Position numbers and translations under genes: made by a program
Shown here: one piece after another, positions 16,673 to 26,213 of the stretch
How the letters are laid out: every line of letters starts with the position of its first letter
Numbering within the stretch: the first letter of the stretch is position 1
Notes under the pieces: generated by a model
Told to the model about the DNA's origin: nothing
What the model saw: only the letters and a program-made list of their open reading frames with translations
Databases searched by the model: none
From: Solibacillus daqui
Lineage (GTDB): Bacteria > Bacillota > Bacilli > Bacillales_A > Planococcaceae
Length of the DNA: 64,000 nt
NCBI RefSeq assembly: GCF_028747805.1
Contig: NZ_CP114887.1
Coordinates: forward strand, 1,543,501 to 1,607,500
Direction: 5' to 3'

Positions 16673-17814
16673 AGCTGTGCCTTCTTTCTATTCACAAAAA
16701 ATATAGCGGTATAAAGACCAATTGGAATCGTAAGGACTATTCCAATCCCACCTGCTAATGCACGTACTAACTCAAGGGATAGATTCAGTGAAAGGGTATA
16801 GCCAAGCGTAGACGCATTTTTAAAATAAAGTAATAGAATGGGTATCGATCCACTAACGTAGGCAAAGAACAAAATATTCGTCATCGTGCCCATAATATCC
16901 TTGCCGATTTCCAAGCCCGATTTTGTAAGAGCTTTTACTGAAATTGTTGGGTCCTTTTCATACAATCCAAAAATCGAAGAAGACATTGTAATCGCAACAT
17001 CCATCACAGCACCTAAAGATCCTATAATTAAGCCAGCTAAAAAGACCGTTTTATAAGGACGCGATATAAACTGCAATTCCTCATAACGAAGGCCATTTTC
17101 GCCTGTAATGACTAAAGCGATATATGTAATGAGAAGCGATGTAAACGTCCCTATCAATGTGGCAATTATCGCAGAGAATGTCTTTTCATTTCTACCATTA
17201 ACGAGTAATAGAGAAACGACTGTAAATACAAAAACGCAAGCCCCACAAATCCATAACAAACTTTGATTGGCATATTTAATGTAAATATCTAATGCAAACC
17301 ATAGGACCGCTGCATTAAAAGCTAAGCTTACAACGGATAATAACCCTTGTCTTTTGCCAACGAGCAGCAGTACAAAAATAAATACCCATGCAATGATGAC
17401 TAAATATTTGTCCCGCTTCACGCCGGTAATTATACCGGTTTGCTCCTGACCCTCTTGCAATTGAGTATCGAATGAAACAAACACTTCACTACCCATCTCA
17501 AATTTTTGGTCAAATGCTTGTGATTTTGAATATTCATTTGTTAAATGAATGAGTGTTCCTTTTTCACTACCGTTTTTCACCTTAGCGATTAACTGCTGAG
17601 TATATAAAACGTCTTTGTTTTGAAAATTATCTTCTACATTTGTTGTACTGGTTATCGTTACATCAACAACCTCTGCAATCGAACTTTTATAGAATGCATA
17701 GTTGTGATTGACAAATACAATCGAACCGATGAATAAAACGATTAGCACAACCGTAAATAGGCGTTGTTGCCAAGTTGTTTTTTGATAAAACTTTTGAAGT
17801 AACTGCATATGCAT
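16669..17814 (-). CDS. YibE/F family membrane protein (first of pair)
   Basis: A 381-residue protein. One transmembrane segment near residues 20-38 is followed by an extracellular beta-rich region (about 40-130, including VDVTITSTTNVEDNFQNKDV), then seven or eight hydrophobic segments. The YibE/F signature is GSLGAVMDVAITMSSSIFGLY and GLEIGKDIMGTMTNILFFAYVSG. It is coupled to the 256-residue partner by a 4-base overlap. Function unknown; a transport role is only inferred from topology. Confidence 0.87.
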   Translation of the reverse strand: MHMQLLQKFYQKTTWQQRLFTVVLIVLFIGSIVFVNHNYAFYKSSIAEVVDVTITSTTNVEDNFQNKDVLYTQQLIAKVKNGSEKGTLIHLTNEYSKSQAFDQKFEMGSEVFVSFDTQLQEGQEQTGIITGVKRDKYLVIIAWVFIFVLLLVGKRQGLLSVVSLAFNAAVLWFALDIYIKYANQSLLWICGACVFVFTVVSLLLVNGRNEKTFSAIIATLIGTFTSLLITYIALVITGENGLRYEELQFISRPYKTVFLAGLIIGSLGAVMDVAITMSSSIFGLYEKDPTISVKALTKSGLEIGKDIMGTMTNILFFAYVSGSIPILLLYFKNASTLGYTLSLNLSLELVRALAGGIGIVLTIPIGLYTAIFFVNRKKAQL

Positions 17815-17976
17815 ACCCCCTGTAAATAATATTTAGGTAACAATTCACACTATATCAAATAATTGATATGAATAGGAATGTAGTCAGCCTTTTCCATATG
17901 GATAGACCAAGAGATGGGATGTATGCGTATCATCACAAAGAAAATGCGGAGGAAATCCAAATTACCAACAGTTAGC

Positions 17977-18465
17977 TTAGTTCAACTTTAGCAATAATGA
18001 AATCGAGCTTGATTCCTGATTTACAACGATATTTTGTTGTTCAGAGTTCCCATCAGCATATTTGGCAACCACGCTGATTATGATGTCATCTTCTACTTTA
18101 TTACCATCATGAGGAATTGCGAGTGAATATTGATATTGATCTTGCTCATTATATTGAACTGTAAAGGTACTTCCAATTTCCTTTATACCTTGAAAGAGAG
18201 CTGAATTTGGCTCACTTGAAATAGTATAAATCTTTTCTGATAATAATCTATCTTTATTTTTTACCTCTTCAGCTGTTAGGGTAACATCCTCTATAAACAT
18301 TCCTTTGTTTATTGTATAAGTGATCGGGTCAATATCTTCTCCTGAGATATTTAGCATAACATCTGTAAAAATTAAGCTATTTCCATTCCCAATCCAACTT
18401 ATACTAGTGATAACACCTAATCTTTCTACAGGTAATAATTCGAACGTATATTGCCGTAGTATCAA
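17977..18465 (-). CDS. Hypothetical protein, possibly 5'-frameshifted
   Basis: A 162-residue frame opening at TTG 18465 with no ribosome site. A second frame begins at ATG 18514, behind GGAGG, and reads MVQHLVWSTELDIDRVI before running into the first frame's region. The most natural protein would start there and shift frame near 18440-18465, so the gene may carry a one-base indel. The product is beta-rich and extracellular-looking (GIKEIGSTFTVQYNEQDQYQYSL type strands) but has no signal peptide. Family not recognised. Confidence 0.5.
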   Translation of the reverse strand: MILRQYTFELLPVERLGVITSISWIGNGNSLIFTDVMLNISGEDIDPITYTINKGMFIEDVTLTAEEVKNKDRLLSEKIYTISSEPNSALFQGIKEIGSTFTVQYNEQDQYQYSLAIPHDGNKVEDDIIISVVAKYADGNSEQQNIVVNQESSSISLLLKLN

Positions 18466-18668
18466 TAACTCGATCTATATCTAGTTCAGTTGACCAAACT
18501 AAATGTTGCACCATCGTCTATCAACTTCCTCCATTTTAAACACACTTGAGCATATCATTTGGTGAATTTTAATTTGAAATAATTTTAAGTAATTGATTAA
18601 TTATATTGTCGAACTGAATTTTGGTATATAATTACAATAAAATTCTGTAATTGAGTTGAGGTGAAGGT

Positions 18669-19157
18669 GTGTCAATTAAACCGATTACTATTCATAATCG
18701 AAAACGAGTTCATCAATTTTTTAAAGAACATTGGGGTAGTACTCAAATGATTATTTCTTCTGGAATCTATAACTGCGACCAATTAGACGGTTATATTTAC
18801 GAAAAAGATGAGAAGATTTTAGGTTTGCTTACATATGTGTTCCATGAAGATGTACTCGAGGTGATTTCATTAGACAGTGTTATAGAGGGGCAAGGAATTG
18901 GTTCGAAGCTAATGCAAGAAGTTGAGTTGTTAGCGAAACATAAAGGAATGTTAAAGATTACGTTACTCACAACAAATGATAATATTAACGCGTTAAAGTT
19001 TTATCAGAAAAAGGGCTATCGCATCGTAAAAGTAATACCAAATGCTGTAGCTAAAGCGTGCATGATAAAGCCCTCCATACCGTTGATAGGCTATGAAGCG
19101 ATTCCTTTACATGATGAACTAGAATTAGTGAAGTTGTTAATTAAGGCAGGACAGTGA
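18669..19157 (+). CDS. GNAT family N-acetyltransferase
   Basis: A 162-residue protein with a GTG start after TTGAGTTGAGGTG. The acetyl-CoA binding motif A is VIEGQGIGSKLMQEVELLA (about residues 76-94), followed by TTNDNINALKFYQKKGYRIV, the classic motif B. GNAT proteins acetylate amines on small molecules or proteins; the substrate is unknown. It lies 56 bases upstream of the dienelactone hydrolase gene in the same direction. Confidence 0.88.
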   Translation: MSIKPITIHNRKRVHQFFKEHWGSTQMIISSGIYNCDQLDGYIYEKDEKILGLLTYVFHEDVLEVISLDSVIEGQGIGSKLMQEVELLAKHKGMLKITLLTTNDNINALKFYQKKGYRIVKVIPNAVAKACMIKPSIPLIGYEAIPLHDELELVKLLIKAGQ

Positions 19158-19213
19158 GTAGAAGCTGTTTTGTATTTTGTTGAAATTGAAAGAAATATAA
19201 AGGGGTTCCTGAT

Positions 19214-19792
19214 ATGGAATTAAAACAAAATTCAAGTCGATGTATTGTGCTTCTTCACGAGATTTATGGAATCAATCAGCACATGGAATATTATGCAAAG
19301 CTATTTTATAAACAAAAATTTGATGTATATATCCCCAATCTAATAAATAATGAAACGTCATTTCCTTATGAAGAGGAGGAACGAGCTTACCGTCATTTTA
19401 TAGAGAACGTTGGGTTTGAAAAGGCATATAAACAAGTGATAGCACTGATTGATGCTTTATCAAAAGAATATATAGAAATTCATGTAATCGGTTTTAGTGT
19501 CGGTGCAACAGTTGCTTGGCTCTGTAGTAATCATGAAAACGTACATAGGGTTGTTGGGTTTTATGGGTCCCGTATTCGACAATATCTTGGTAGTGTACCT
19601 AAATGTGAAACGATATTAATTTATGGCGAGCATGAAAAGTCATTTGATCCGAAAGATTTAAAACGTAATCTGTCGCAGTATTCAAATGTCTTGGTGAAGA
19701 TCGTAGAAGGGGGTCATGGCTTTGCGGACCCGTATTCAAAGAATTACAATAAAATAAGTGCTGATCGCATATTAAAATACTTAGCACAATAA
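19214..19792 (+). CDS. Dienelactone hydrolase family protein
   Basis: A 192-residue alpha/beta hydrolase. Early strand and oxyanion region IVLLHEIYGINQHMEYYA, nucleophile elbow VIGFSVGATVAW with serine (about residue 99), and catalytic histidine in EGGHGFADPYS (about residue 170). The HEIYG opening and GHGF closing motifs are typical of the dienelactone hydrolase family, which usually has a cysteine nucleophile; here it is serine. A fragment of a similar 3' end occurs at 22306-22350. Confidence 0.85.
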   Translation: MELKQNSSRCIVLLHEIYGINQHMEYYAKLFYKQKFDVYIPNLINNETSFPYEEEERAYRHFIENVGFEKAYKQVIALIDALSKEYIEIHVIGFSVGATVAWLCSNHENVHRVVGFYGSRIRQYLGSVPKCETILIYGEHEKSFDPKDLKRNLSQYSNVLVKIVEGGHGFADPYSKNYNKISADRILKYLAQ

Positions 19793-19860
19793 TAATGTTG
19801 TTCATTCGTTTGGTGCAGTGAGTAAAGGCGGTGGGAATTTTTAATACTTACTAACAGCCG

Positions 19861-19878
19861 ATACGTGCGGTTTTTTAA
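19861..19878. repeat. Solitary copy of the GTGCGGTTTTTTA repeat
   Basis: ATACGTGCGGTTTTTTA matches the start of the tandem array at 15543. The rest of 19793-20030 shows nothing else recognisable. Confidence 0.45.
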
Positions 19879-20027
19879 ATTTGTATATTATTGTTATGTA
19901 CACAAGTTGGAAAGACGGTCACTTCATATTAGTGGGCGTTTTGTAATGTTAAATAGCAACACTTTACTCTAAACTACGATTTTGAAGTATGGTGTATGCC
20001 AATGCCAAAGCTTAGACTCTGCATATA

Positions 20028-20066
20028 AATTAAAAAAGCCCCATGTAAGATTGCTCCTACATGGGA
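20028..20066 (-). terminator. Terminator of the catalase gene
   Basis: On the minus strand CCCATGTAGGA and TCTTACATGGG form a stem with a 4-base loop followed by GCTTTTTTAA, about 80 bases past the katE stop. Confidence 0.85.
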
Positions 20067-20147
20067 CATTCCCTTATAACCTACTCCAATTCATATCTTG
20101 AATTGGAGAGAACTATCAGAATTGTATTTGCACCTGGTACAGGGATA

Positions 20148-22208
20148 TTAATAAATATCTCTATTCCAAAAACGTTGCATTGCAATGGCCTCCACAAATT
20201 TTTCTCCAAAATCAGCATTACCAGTTTGTACTACAATACCTGGTCCGATTTTTACATTGGATTCTTTTAAAAATTGCATACCTGTTCGTGCAACGCCAAT
20301 TGGTTTATAGTGGCGAAATGCTTGATTAATATTAATTAGTAAATCTTGATTAAATTTTGCTTGATTGTCTGCACTTACCCCTACTACATATAAGGCGTCA
20401 AACAATACGGAATCTGTTGTTAAATAGGTTTCATTCGCCATTAATTGGACGCCTTCCTTACTTTCAATTACCCCTATTCGTTCACCAATGATACTATATC
20501 TTACACCGTATTTAGTGAGCGTTTTTAACACATTACTCACTTCTGCAGCATCGAATCCATTGCCAATAAGTACACCGACTTTAAGTGTTTGTGGCAGTTT
20601 TATTGTATTCGCTTGACTCAGCGCGGGTGAAGATGCTGTAACGGTTGATTGTTCACCAGTTGGTTTGTTAACGCCTACATTATGAGCAATTATCGTAGCC
20701 ATTTCTTTATCGACATGGACAAACATATCGACAACTTGTTGCCGAACGGATTGACTATTCACTTTGCCTACTTCGAAGCTAAAGGCATTGATGATATGTT
20801 GCTTTTCGGGTGGTGACATACTGTTCCAAAATAGCCTTGCTTGTGAGAAATGATCATCAAACGATTTACTTCGTGCTCGGGTAATACGCCCTTCCACTTT
20901 TTCCTCATAATGAACAAACCCACCTTCAGCTTCAGTCGATGTCGAAGGTGTATTATTTGCTAGAGAGTTTTTATGATAACTTACCCGACCTACATTAATC
21001 GTCTGTCGACTAAAGCCATTACGCTGATTATTATGAATTGGACATATCGGTCGGTTAATCGGAATTTCAGCAAAATTTGGTCCACCTAAACGAAGAAGCT
21101 GTGTATCAATATAAGAAAATAAACGGCCTTGTAAAAGCGGATCATTTGTAAAATCAATGCCCGGCACAACATTACCAGGATGGAAAGCTACTTGTTCGGT
21201 TTCTGCAAAAACGTTATCAACATTACGATTCAATGTCAACTTCCCAATAATCTTTACAGGTACTATTTCTTCTGGCCAAATTTTCGTTGCATCTAAAATG
21301 TCAAAATCAAATTTAAACTCTTCTTCTTGCTCAAGCATTTGAATACCAAGCTCGTATTCTGGAAAATTACCCATTTCGATTGATTCCCATAAATCTCGAC
21401 GTTGAAAATCTGGATCTTTTCCTGCAATAATTTGAGCTTCATCCCACACGAGGGAATGAACGCCTAATACTGGTTTCCAATGAAACTTTACAAATCTCGA
21501 CTTTCCTTTGTCATTGATAAAACGGAAAGTATGGACACCGAAGCCTTGCATCATTCGGAAATTTTTGGGGATCGCCCTATCTGACATCAACCACATCACC
21601 ATAGCAGCACTTTCCTGATTGTTCGCAACAAAATCCCAAAATGTATCATGTGCGGTAGCTGCTTGTGGCATTTCGTTATTAGGCTCTGGCTTCGCGGCAT
21701 GAATTAAATCTGGAAACTTCATCGCATCCTGTATGAAAAATATTGGAATATTGTTTCCGACTAAATCGTAATTGCCTTCCTCGGTATAAAATTTGACGGC
21801 AAATCCACGCACATCTCGTGCTGTATCCATCGAACCAGAACTCCCAACAACATTAGAAAATCGCAAAAATACAGGCGTTTTTGACCCTGCTTTTTGTAAA
21901 AATCCTGCTCTTGTATATTCTTTCATAGATTCATACAAAACAAATTCCCCGTGGGCAGCATAACCTCTTGCATGAACGACACGCTCTGGAATTCGCTCAT
22001 GATCAAAATGCGTCATCTTCTCCCTGAAGTGAAAATCCTCCATTAATGTTGGACCTCGAACCCCTGCTTTTAACGAATCCTCATCATTTGAAACTTTCAC
22101 ACCCTGATTAGTTGTCATCTTTTTCCCATCATTATTTACACGAAACTGCTCAAGTTGTTGTTCCTTGGCATCTGTATCTTTCCCCTGATTAGACCAAGAT
22201 TTGTCCAC
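20148..22208 (-). CDS. katE: Large-subunit catalase KatE (clade II, with C-terminal flavodoxin/DJ-1-like domain)
   Basis: About 686 residues, the usual length of large-subunit catalases. The core contains [19 protein letters not shown], the catalytic histidine block [32 protein letters not shown], and the proximal haem tyrosine region [15 protein letters not shown]. The last 150 residues (from [16 protein letters not shown]) form the class I glutaminase-like domain of this clade. It breaks hydrogen peroxide into water and oxygen. The GTG at 22208 follows AAAGGAG and is preferred to the upstream in-frame GTG. In Bacillus the homologue belongs to the general stress response, but I found no clear sigma-B promoter. 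Confidence 0.93.
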   Translation of the reverse strand: MDKSWSNQGKDTDAKEQQLEQFRVNNDGKKMTTNQGVKVSNDEDSLKAGVRGPTLMEDFHFREKMTHFDHERIPERVVHARGYAAHGEFVLYESMKEYTRAGFLQKAGSKTPVFLRFSNVVGSSGSMDTARDVRGFAVKFYTEEGNYDLVGNNIPIFFIQDAMKFPDLIHAAKPEPNNEMPQAATAHDTFWDFVANNQESAAMVMWLMSDRAIPKNFRMMQGFGVHTFRFINDKGKSRFVKFHWKPVLGVHSLVWDEAQIIAGKDPDFQRRDLWESIEMGNFPEYELGIQMLEQEEEFKFDFDILDATKIWPEEIVPVKIIGKLTLNRNVDNVFAETEQVAFHPGNVVPGIDFTNDPLLQGRLFSYIDTQLLRLGGPNFAEIPINRPICPIHNNQRNGFSRQTINVGRVSYHKNSLANNTPSTSTEAEGGFVHYEEKVEGRITRARSKSFDDHFSQARLFWNSMSPPEKQHIINAFSFEVGKVNSQSVRQQVVDMFVHVDKEMATIIAHNVGVNKPTGEQSTVTASSPALSQANTIKLPQTLKVGVLIGNGFDAAEVSNVLKTLTKYGVRYSIIGERIGVIESKEGVQLMANETYLTTDSVLFDALYVVGVSADNQAKFNQDLLININQAFRHYKPIGVARTGMQFLKESNVKIGPGIVVQTGNADFGEKFVEAIAMQRFWNRDIY

Positions 22209-22305
22209 GAAATCTCCTTTCCTCACTTAACAATTTTCATTTCACAAAAGCCTCATACAATATATGTTTTCTGGATAGATTCATACTTGAATCAATTTCA
22301 TAACC

Positions 22306-22350
22306 AAATAAAATAAGTTCTGATCGTGTATTAGTATACTTAGCACAAGA
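22306..22350 (+). pseudogene. Fragment of a dienelactone hydrolase 3' end
   Basis: This stretch reads SDRVLVYLAQ in frame and matches the 3' end of the intact gene at 19748-19790 (ADRILKYLAQ) with only a few mismatches over about 43 bases. Nothing else of that gene is present. Confidence 0.65.
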
Positions 22351-22376
22351 ACCAAAGTTTAGAGGAGAGTGTAAGT

Positions 22377-22487
22377 ATGCCGAATGATTTATGGTCAAAT
22401 AAGGGCAAGGAAAACAATCCGACAAGACTAAAAAAAATAAATAAAAAAACCCCCAGTTTTGTGTGTGAACTGGGGACTAATTTTTAA
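22377..22487 (+). CDS. Short ORF resembling a catalase N-terminus, probably a remnant
   Basis: ATG follows GAGGAGAGTG and opens a 36-residue frame, MPNDLWSNKGKENNPTRLKK..., ending in the catalase-side terminator region. WSNxGK resembles the KatE start ([14 protein letters not shown]). It directly follows the hydrolase 3' fragment, so it could be the 5' stub of a lost catalase gene that once lay after a hydrolase gene. It is too short to be a working enzyme. Confidence 0.35.
   Translation: MPNDLWSNKGKENNPTRLKKINKKTPSFVCELGTNF
22441..22479 (-). terminator. Terminator of the DUF3231 gene
   Basis: CCCCAGTT and AACTGGGG form an 8-bp stem; on the minus strand it is followed by GGTTTTTTTATTTATTT. 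It lies 25-60 bases past the stop at 22504. Confidence 0.88.
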
Positions 22488-22503
22488 CACGTTTTATAAA
22501 TAC

Positions 22504-23016
22504 TTATTGTTTTCCTGCATGATTTACATGTAATGGTGGAGGCACTAACCAACCTTTATTTTTGTTAAGGCGTAATAGTTTGGCACCAAGTAGTGCTCTT
22601 GCTGTATGGAATTGACCAAACATTAGTGCGATGTCTTCTCTAATACACATTCCCATTGCTTGACTACATGCAACTAAACCAGAAGCTGCATCTAATGATA
22701 ATGCCGCACTGATTTCAGGATCATTAAATTTTGCACCAGGAGGAATATCTTCTGGTCTTGCGTTTGGACGTTCAGGAGGCGCTGGAGGTAACGCAATGCC
22801 GTTTGTTTTTAGAATCTCTTGTAGATGTCTAACTTCCTCTTTAGCACCTTGAATTATTTCTGCAATGATATTTTTCAGATCTTTATCACCAGCATGATTG
22901 TAAAATGTTTGATACCCAGCAATCATGCCATAGTTTGTAGCAAGATTTGTCCAGATACTGAACACTTCTCCATAATGTAATGGTTCGTCTTTGGGATTAC
23001 CGCTAAACATACCCAT
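22504..23016 (-). CDS. DUF3231 family protein, coat-F-like four-helix bundle
   Basis: A 170-residue protein of the DUF3231 family. Helix blocks are LHYGEVFSIWTNLATNYGMI, KDLKNIIAEIIQGAKEEVRHLQEIL and the proline-rich linker ALPPAPPERPNARPEDIPPGA. The protein ends with HTARALLGAKLLRLNKNKGWL. In spore formers such proteins resemble ferritin-like coat components; association with the spore is inferred from the family. Start ATG at 23016 follows AAAAGGACGTGC. A strong terminator follows at 22479-22441. Confidence 0.8.
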   Translation of the reverse strand: MGMFSGNPKDEPLHYGEVFSIWTNLATNYGMIAGYQTFYNHAGDKDLKNIIAEIIQGAKEEVRHLQEILKTNGIALPPAPPERPNARPEDIPPGAKFNDPEISAALSLDAASGLVACSQAMGMCIREDIALMFGQFHTARALLGAKLLRLNKNKGWLVPPPLHVNHAGKQ

Positions 23017-23203
23017 ATTTGCACGTCCTTTTCAGTTTTTTTGCCATATTCAAACAAGGATAGTATGGGCTGAAAACACAAAAAAATTCTTGAAATTACA
23101 AAATAGAAGATGGTTGTTTATCAATAAATTGGTCAGTGACATTGCGGATAAAATATATATTGAAAGTTCATTCTATATTGAGAATTTTAAAGGGGATGAA
23201 AAA

Positions 23204-23407
23204 ATGTATATTCGCTTAGCATCACAAAATGGTGTATTCAGATTACAGCCAATTCAACGACAAAACGATACAGAATTAGATGTTGCTATCGCTGACCTCG
23301 AGAAAAGAGGATTTATTTTGGTGAAACGTGATAAAACCCCTAGTCAATATAGTTGTGAAATAACATACAGTCGAGTTTGGGCGATTATGGAAAAATATAT
23401 GTATTAG
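23204..23407 (+). CDS. Hypothetical protein, 67 residues
   Basis: ATG at 23204 follows AAAGGGGATGA with good spacing; an in-frame upstream ATG at 22991 lies inside the neighbouring minus-strand gene and is not credible. The protein starts MYIRLASQNGVFRLQPIQRQ and ends ITYSRVWAIMEKYMY. It is small, soluble and basic, without a motif I recognise. It may be co-terminated by the hairpin at 23463. Confidence 0.55.
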   Translation: MYIRLASQNGVFRLQPIQRQNDTELDVAIADLEKRGFILVKRDKTPSQYSCEITYSRVWAIMEKYMY

Positions 23408-23462
23408 TATTAAAAATTTTTTATATGGAGAAAGAGATGATTAGTGTATTTGTAATAACAAA

Positions 23463-23502
23463 GAATGGTGTTAAATGACAACACCATTCGATTGAATTTT
23501 TT
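23463..23502. terminator. Bidirectional hairpin terminator
   Basis: GAATGGTGTT and AACACCATTC form a perfect 10-bp stem with a 7-base loop, followed on the plus strand by GATTGAATTTTTT. It separates the convergent genes ending at 23407 and 23504/23551. Confidence 0.8.
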
Positions 23503-23550
23503 ATTATTTGTATAAATTAAACGTTTCCGTTTTCCCATCCCATTCCACAG

Positions 23551-23928
23551 TCACTTTAATTTTGTTTTAGAATATTGATTATTATTCCCTACAGCTCCTT
23601 TGGTAGTTGAAGTACCTTTTTCTCCTATAGGTGAATCAATTGAATCTAGACCTGCTAAATAGCTAATACTTGATAGTCCACCGCTATTTGTTTCATATGT
23701 GACTTCAACTAGCCCTACAGAATTAACATCTTCCCCTTTATATTTTATATACCCTAGTTCTGTTATTCTTTCACCTGTAAATTCAACTGTAAAAGCACCC
23801 AACCAATTTTCACTTTCACCATGGAAACTTATCACTTTGGGCTTATCTGTTTCTTGGGCAGAAACAGATAAGCCCAAAATTAATAAGGAGCATAAAAGTA
23901 ACATAAATATTGCATAAATTCGTTTCAT
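23551..23928 (-). CDS. Secreted protein of unknown function with probable C-terminal frameshift
   Basis: About 125 residues from ATG 23928, which follows AAAAGGTGGTG; the longer frame start at 23961 is less likely. A signal peptide covers residues 1-25 (MKRIYAIFMLLLCSLLILG...SVSA). The mature part is beta-rich. The frame stops at 23551, but the adjacent frame continues without a stop to 23504 as IKVTVEWDGKTETFNLYK. That is a convincing C-terminal strand, so a one-base indel near 23560-23568 probably shortened the protein. Confidence 0.65.
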   Translation of the reverse strand: MKRIYAIFMLLLCSLLILGLSVSAQETDKPKVISFHGESENWLGAFTVEFTGERITELGYIKYKGEDVNSVGLVEVTYETNSGGLSSISYLAGLDSIDSPIGEKGTSTTKGAVGNNNQYSKTKLK

Positions 23929-24192
23929 TATCACACCACCTTTTATGATTATTTTGTTCAAAACAGATTAACTTACCACAACAAAATATTTCCTTTTAAA
24001 ATAGGTGGAAAAGTAACGTAACGTTTCAATAAAATAGTTTTCTACTAAAGGGGACTTAAATGAATAAACCTTCACAAATGAAACTATATTGACAATACGA
24101 AAAAAAGTCACAAAAACAAGGGTTTGGGAGCATGATTCAATAATATAAATGCTATAATCAGTAAAATAAAAATACAGATTTTGGAGGATTGA

Positions 24193-24629
24193 ATGGAAAA
24201 AACAACTTTATATGCGTACATTAGTTTTACTGGAAATGATGATGTTGATGATTTCCCATTAGAGATAGTAACCGAACGATTAAATGTACAACCAACAACA
24301 ACTTTGAGAATGGGAGACAAAATTAATAATTTTCGGGTTCGCTCATTTACCAGTTGGAAATACGAATCTGAACCTTAGAAACAACATTGGATTCTGAAGA
24401 TGTTTTACGTCCTATTTTAAATGTTTTCAAGTCTAAAACAGATACCATTAATCAATTAAAAAAAGAGTTAAATTTAAATGTACAGATTTATTTAGTGATT
24501 TCAATGATAGATGGTTATACACCAGGTTTAACAATCTTACCTGAATTCAGTAGTTTTGCTGCTGCCATCAATGCTTTTATTGATATTGACATGTATGTAT
24601 ATCCTTTTAATGAACCTGAAGAGGAATAA
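24193..24629 (+). pseudogene. DUF4279 family gene, frameshifted
   Basis: The first frame (24193-24378) reads MEKTTLYAYISFTGNDDVDD through SFTSWKYESEP. The second, from about 24376 to 24629, continues LETTLDSEDVLRPILNVFKS to FIDIDMYVYPFNEPEEE. Together they make one full DUF4279 domain of about 145 residues interrupted by a single indel near 24376. A TTTTGGAGG ribosome site precedes the start. A 3' fragment of a second copy lies inverted at 28099-28329. The family's function is unknown. Confidence 0.75.
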
Positions 24630-24754
24630 GTAGTTTGTAGAATATAATATTAAACGTTCTCAAATGACTTTTTGTGAAGGTTTGTACTTTATCTATGAAC
24701 GATTTGATTTTTATAAATTTGATAAAAAAATGCCACACTAATAGGGGTGAAAAT

Positions 24755-25141
24755 ATGGACGATATTTTAAAACAATTAACTGAAATTGAAGACGAACTAA
24801 AGAAGCCATTTCCTACTAGAGATATTAATAAAATATGTGAAGAATTTCGAACAGAATTTTTGAATTTATCTGGTGAGGTGGATTTCTATGAAGATTTTCG
24901 TTATTACTGTGTGAATATCGCTGGAACTTTAAGCTATGTTTTAGCAGGCAACATAAATGAAATCCCACAAGGGCAATTTGACATGCTTTTTAAATCTTTT
25001 TTTGAATACTATGATCAATATGAATTTTTGGAAGAACGAATAGCAAACTATAATCTTTTCTTTCAGGAATATAAAACCTTTGAACAACCAAGAAAATTGC
25101 TTTTACAGCTGTTGACAAATAACCTTTTTCCATTAGATTAG
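24755..25141 (+). CDS. Hypothetical protein, 128 residues
   Basis: Starts at ATG 24755 after AGGGGTGA; an upstream in-frame ATG at 24674 lacks a ribosome site. Acidic, alpha-helical, cytoplasmic protein: MDDILKQLTEIEDELKKPFP, then YEDFRYYCVNIAGTLSYVLAG and LFKSFFEYYDQYEFLEERI. It has the size and charge of small immunity-type accessory proteins, and sits beside the DUF4279 gene, but I do not recognise the family. No toxin gene is adjacent. Confidence 0.6.
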   Translation: MDDILKQLTEIEDELKKPFPTRDINKICEEFRTEFLNLSGEVDFYEDFRYYCVNIAGTLSYVLAGNINEIPQGQFDMLFKSFFEYYDQYEFLEERIANYNLFFQEYKTFEQPRKLLLQLLTNNLFPLD

Positions 25142-25398
25142 CAGAGACTTAAGTGGCAAAAACATTATATAAGTGATTACCATACACCGCTTTTGCAGCT
25201 TTTATGTTAAGAGTAAGGATAGTAGAATTTTTGGACTTATTCTCTTTGACTAGGTTATAGGAGAAGTGAAATTTCGATTTTATATATTAAAAATATATTA
25301 CAACTAAATAATGGGATATAATAATAAGTATAAAGATAATTATTCCGTTAATGGGATCTCTTGGGTGCTGAATTATTATAAAATAAGGTTGTGGTTGG

Positions 25399-26211
25399 AT
25401 GGAAAAAGACATTTTTGAAGCTATTGATGTAAGTAAAGAAATCGAAGGGAAAATGATTTTAAACAAAATAAGCTTCAAGTGTGAAGATTATACTACTATG
25501 GCTATCTGTGGGCAAAATGGTTCTGGTAAAAGTACTTTATTAAAAGTCTTGGCAGGAATATATGAACCTACAAACGGAAAAGTCAGAAGGGGCAAGAGGA
25601 AGGTAGGGTATGTACCAGAACACTTTCCGGAGAATATACGATTTAAGCTCAAAGAATATTTGATACTAACGGCGTCCTTTCACGGTTTTTCTAAACAACA
25701 TATTGAAACTGATCTTTTAGAATATATAAGAATTTTCGGTTTGCAGCGATATGTAGACACGCCACTAAAACAATGTTCAAAGGGGACAAAACAAAAGGCA
25801 GGTTTGATTCAAGCGCTTATTATGAAACCTGATATCCTTCTTTTAGACGAACCTCTAACTGGATTAGATAGCCCAACCCAGAAACAATTAATATATCTTC
25901 TAGAAAAGTTAAAAAAGCAAGTAACTATCATTTTCACAACACATGAAGACGAGATGATTGAGAAATTGGCAGATAATATTTTTTATGTTGAATCTGGGGA
26001 GGTTTTAAGCTGTTTAAAACCACGAAATGTACAAAAGTTGATTAAGGTGAATTTTAATAATAAAGATATTTTCAAAGAGCTAAATTTCTTTGATATTACA
26101 TATGAGAGAAACACTGCTTTGATAACGGTAGACGCAGCTAAATCTGATGAATTACTACTAGCTTTATTAAATAAAAAATGCTCTATTTTAGAGGTAAATG
26201 AAAAGAGGTAA
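25399..26211 (+). CDS. ABC transporter ATP-binding protein
   Basis: A 270-residue ATPase with Walker A GQNGSGKSTLLKVLAG (about residues 38-53), signature region QCSKGTKQKAGLIQALI, Walker B DILLLDEPLTGLD and H-loop TTHEDEM. The signature is CSKGTKQK in place of LSGGQ, as in many export-type ABC proteins. A C-terminal tail of about 60 residues follows. It ends two bases before the permease gene, so the two form an exporter operon. The substrate is unknown. Confidence 0.9.
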   Translation: MEKDIFEAIDVSKEIEGKMILNKISFKCEDYTTMAICGQNGSGKSTLLKVLAGIYEPTNGKVRRGKRKVGYVPEHFPENIRFKLKEYLILTASFHGFSKQHIETDLLEYIRIFGLQRYVDTPLKQCSKGTKQKAGLIQALIMKPDILLLDEPLTGLDSPTQKQLIYLLEKLKKQVTIIFTTHEDEMIEKLADNIFYVESGEVLSCLKPRNVQKLIKVNFNNKDIFKELNFFDITYERNTALITVDAAKSDELLLALLNKKCSILEVNEKR

Positions 26212-26213
26212 GT

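Noticed and set aside
17866..17980. Short plus-strand frame reading FHMDRPRDGMYAYHH
   Set aside because: Protein-like but without a ribosome site or recognisable homology; too short to support.
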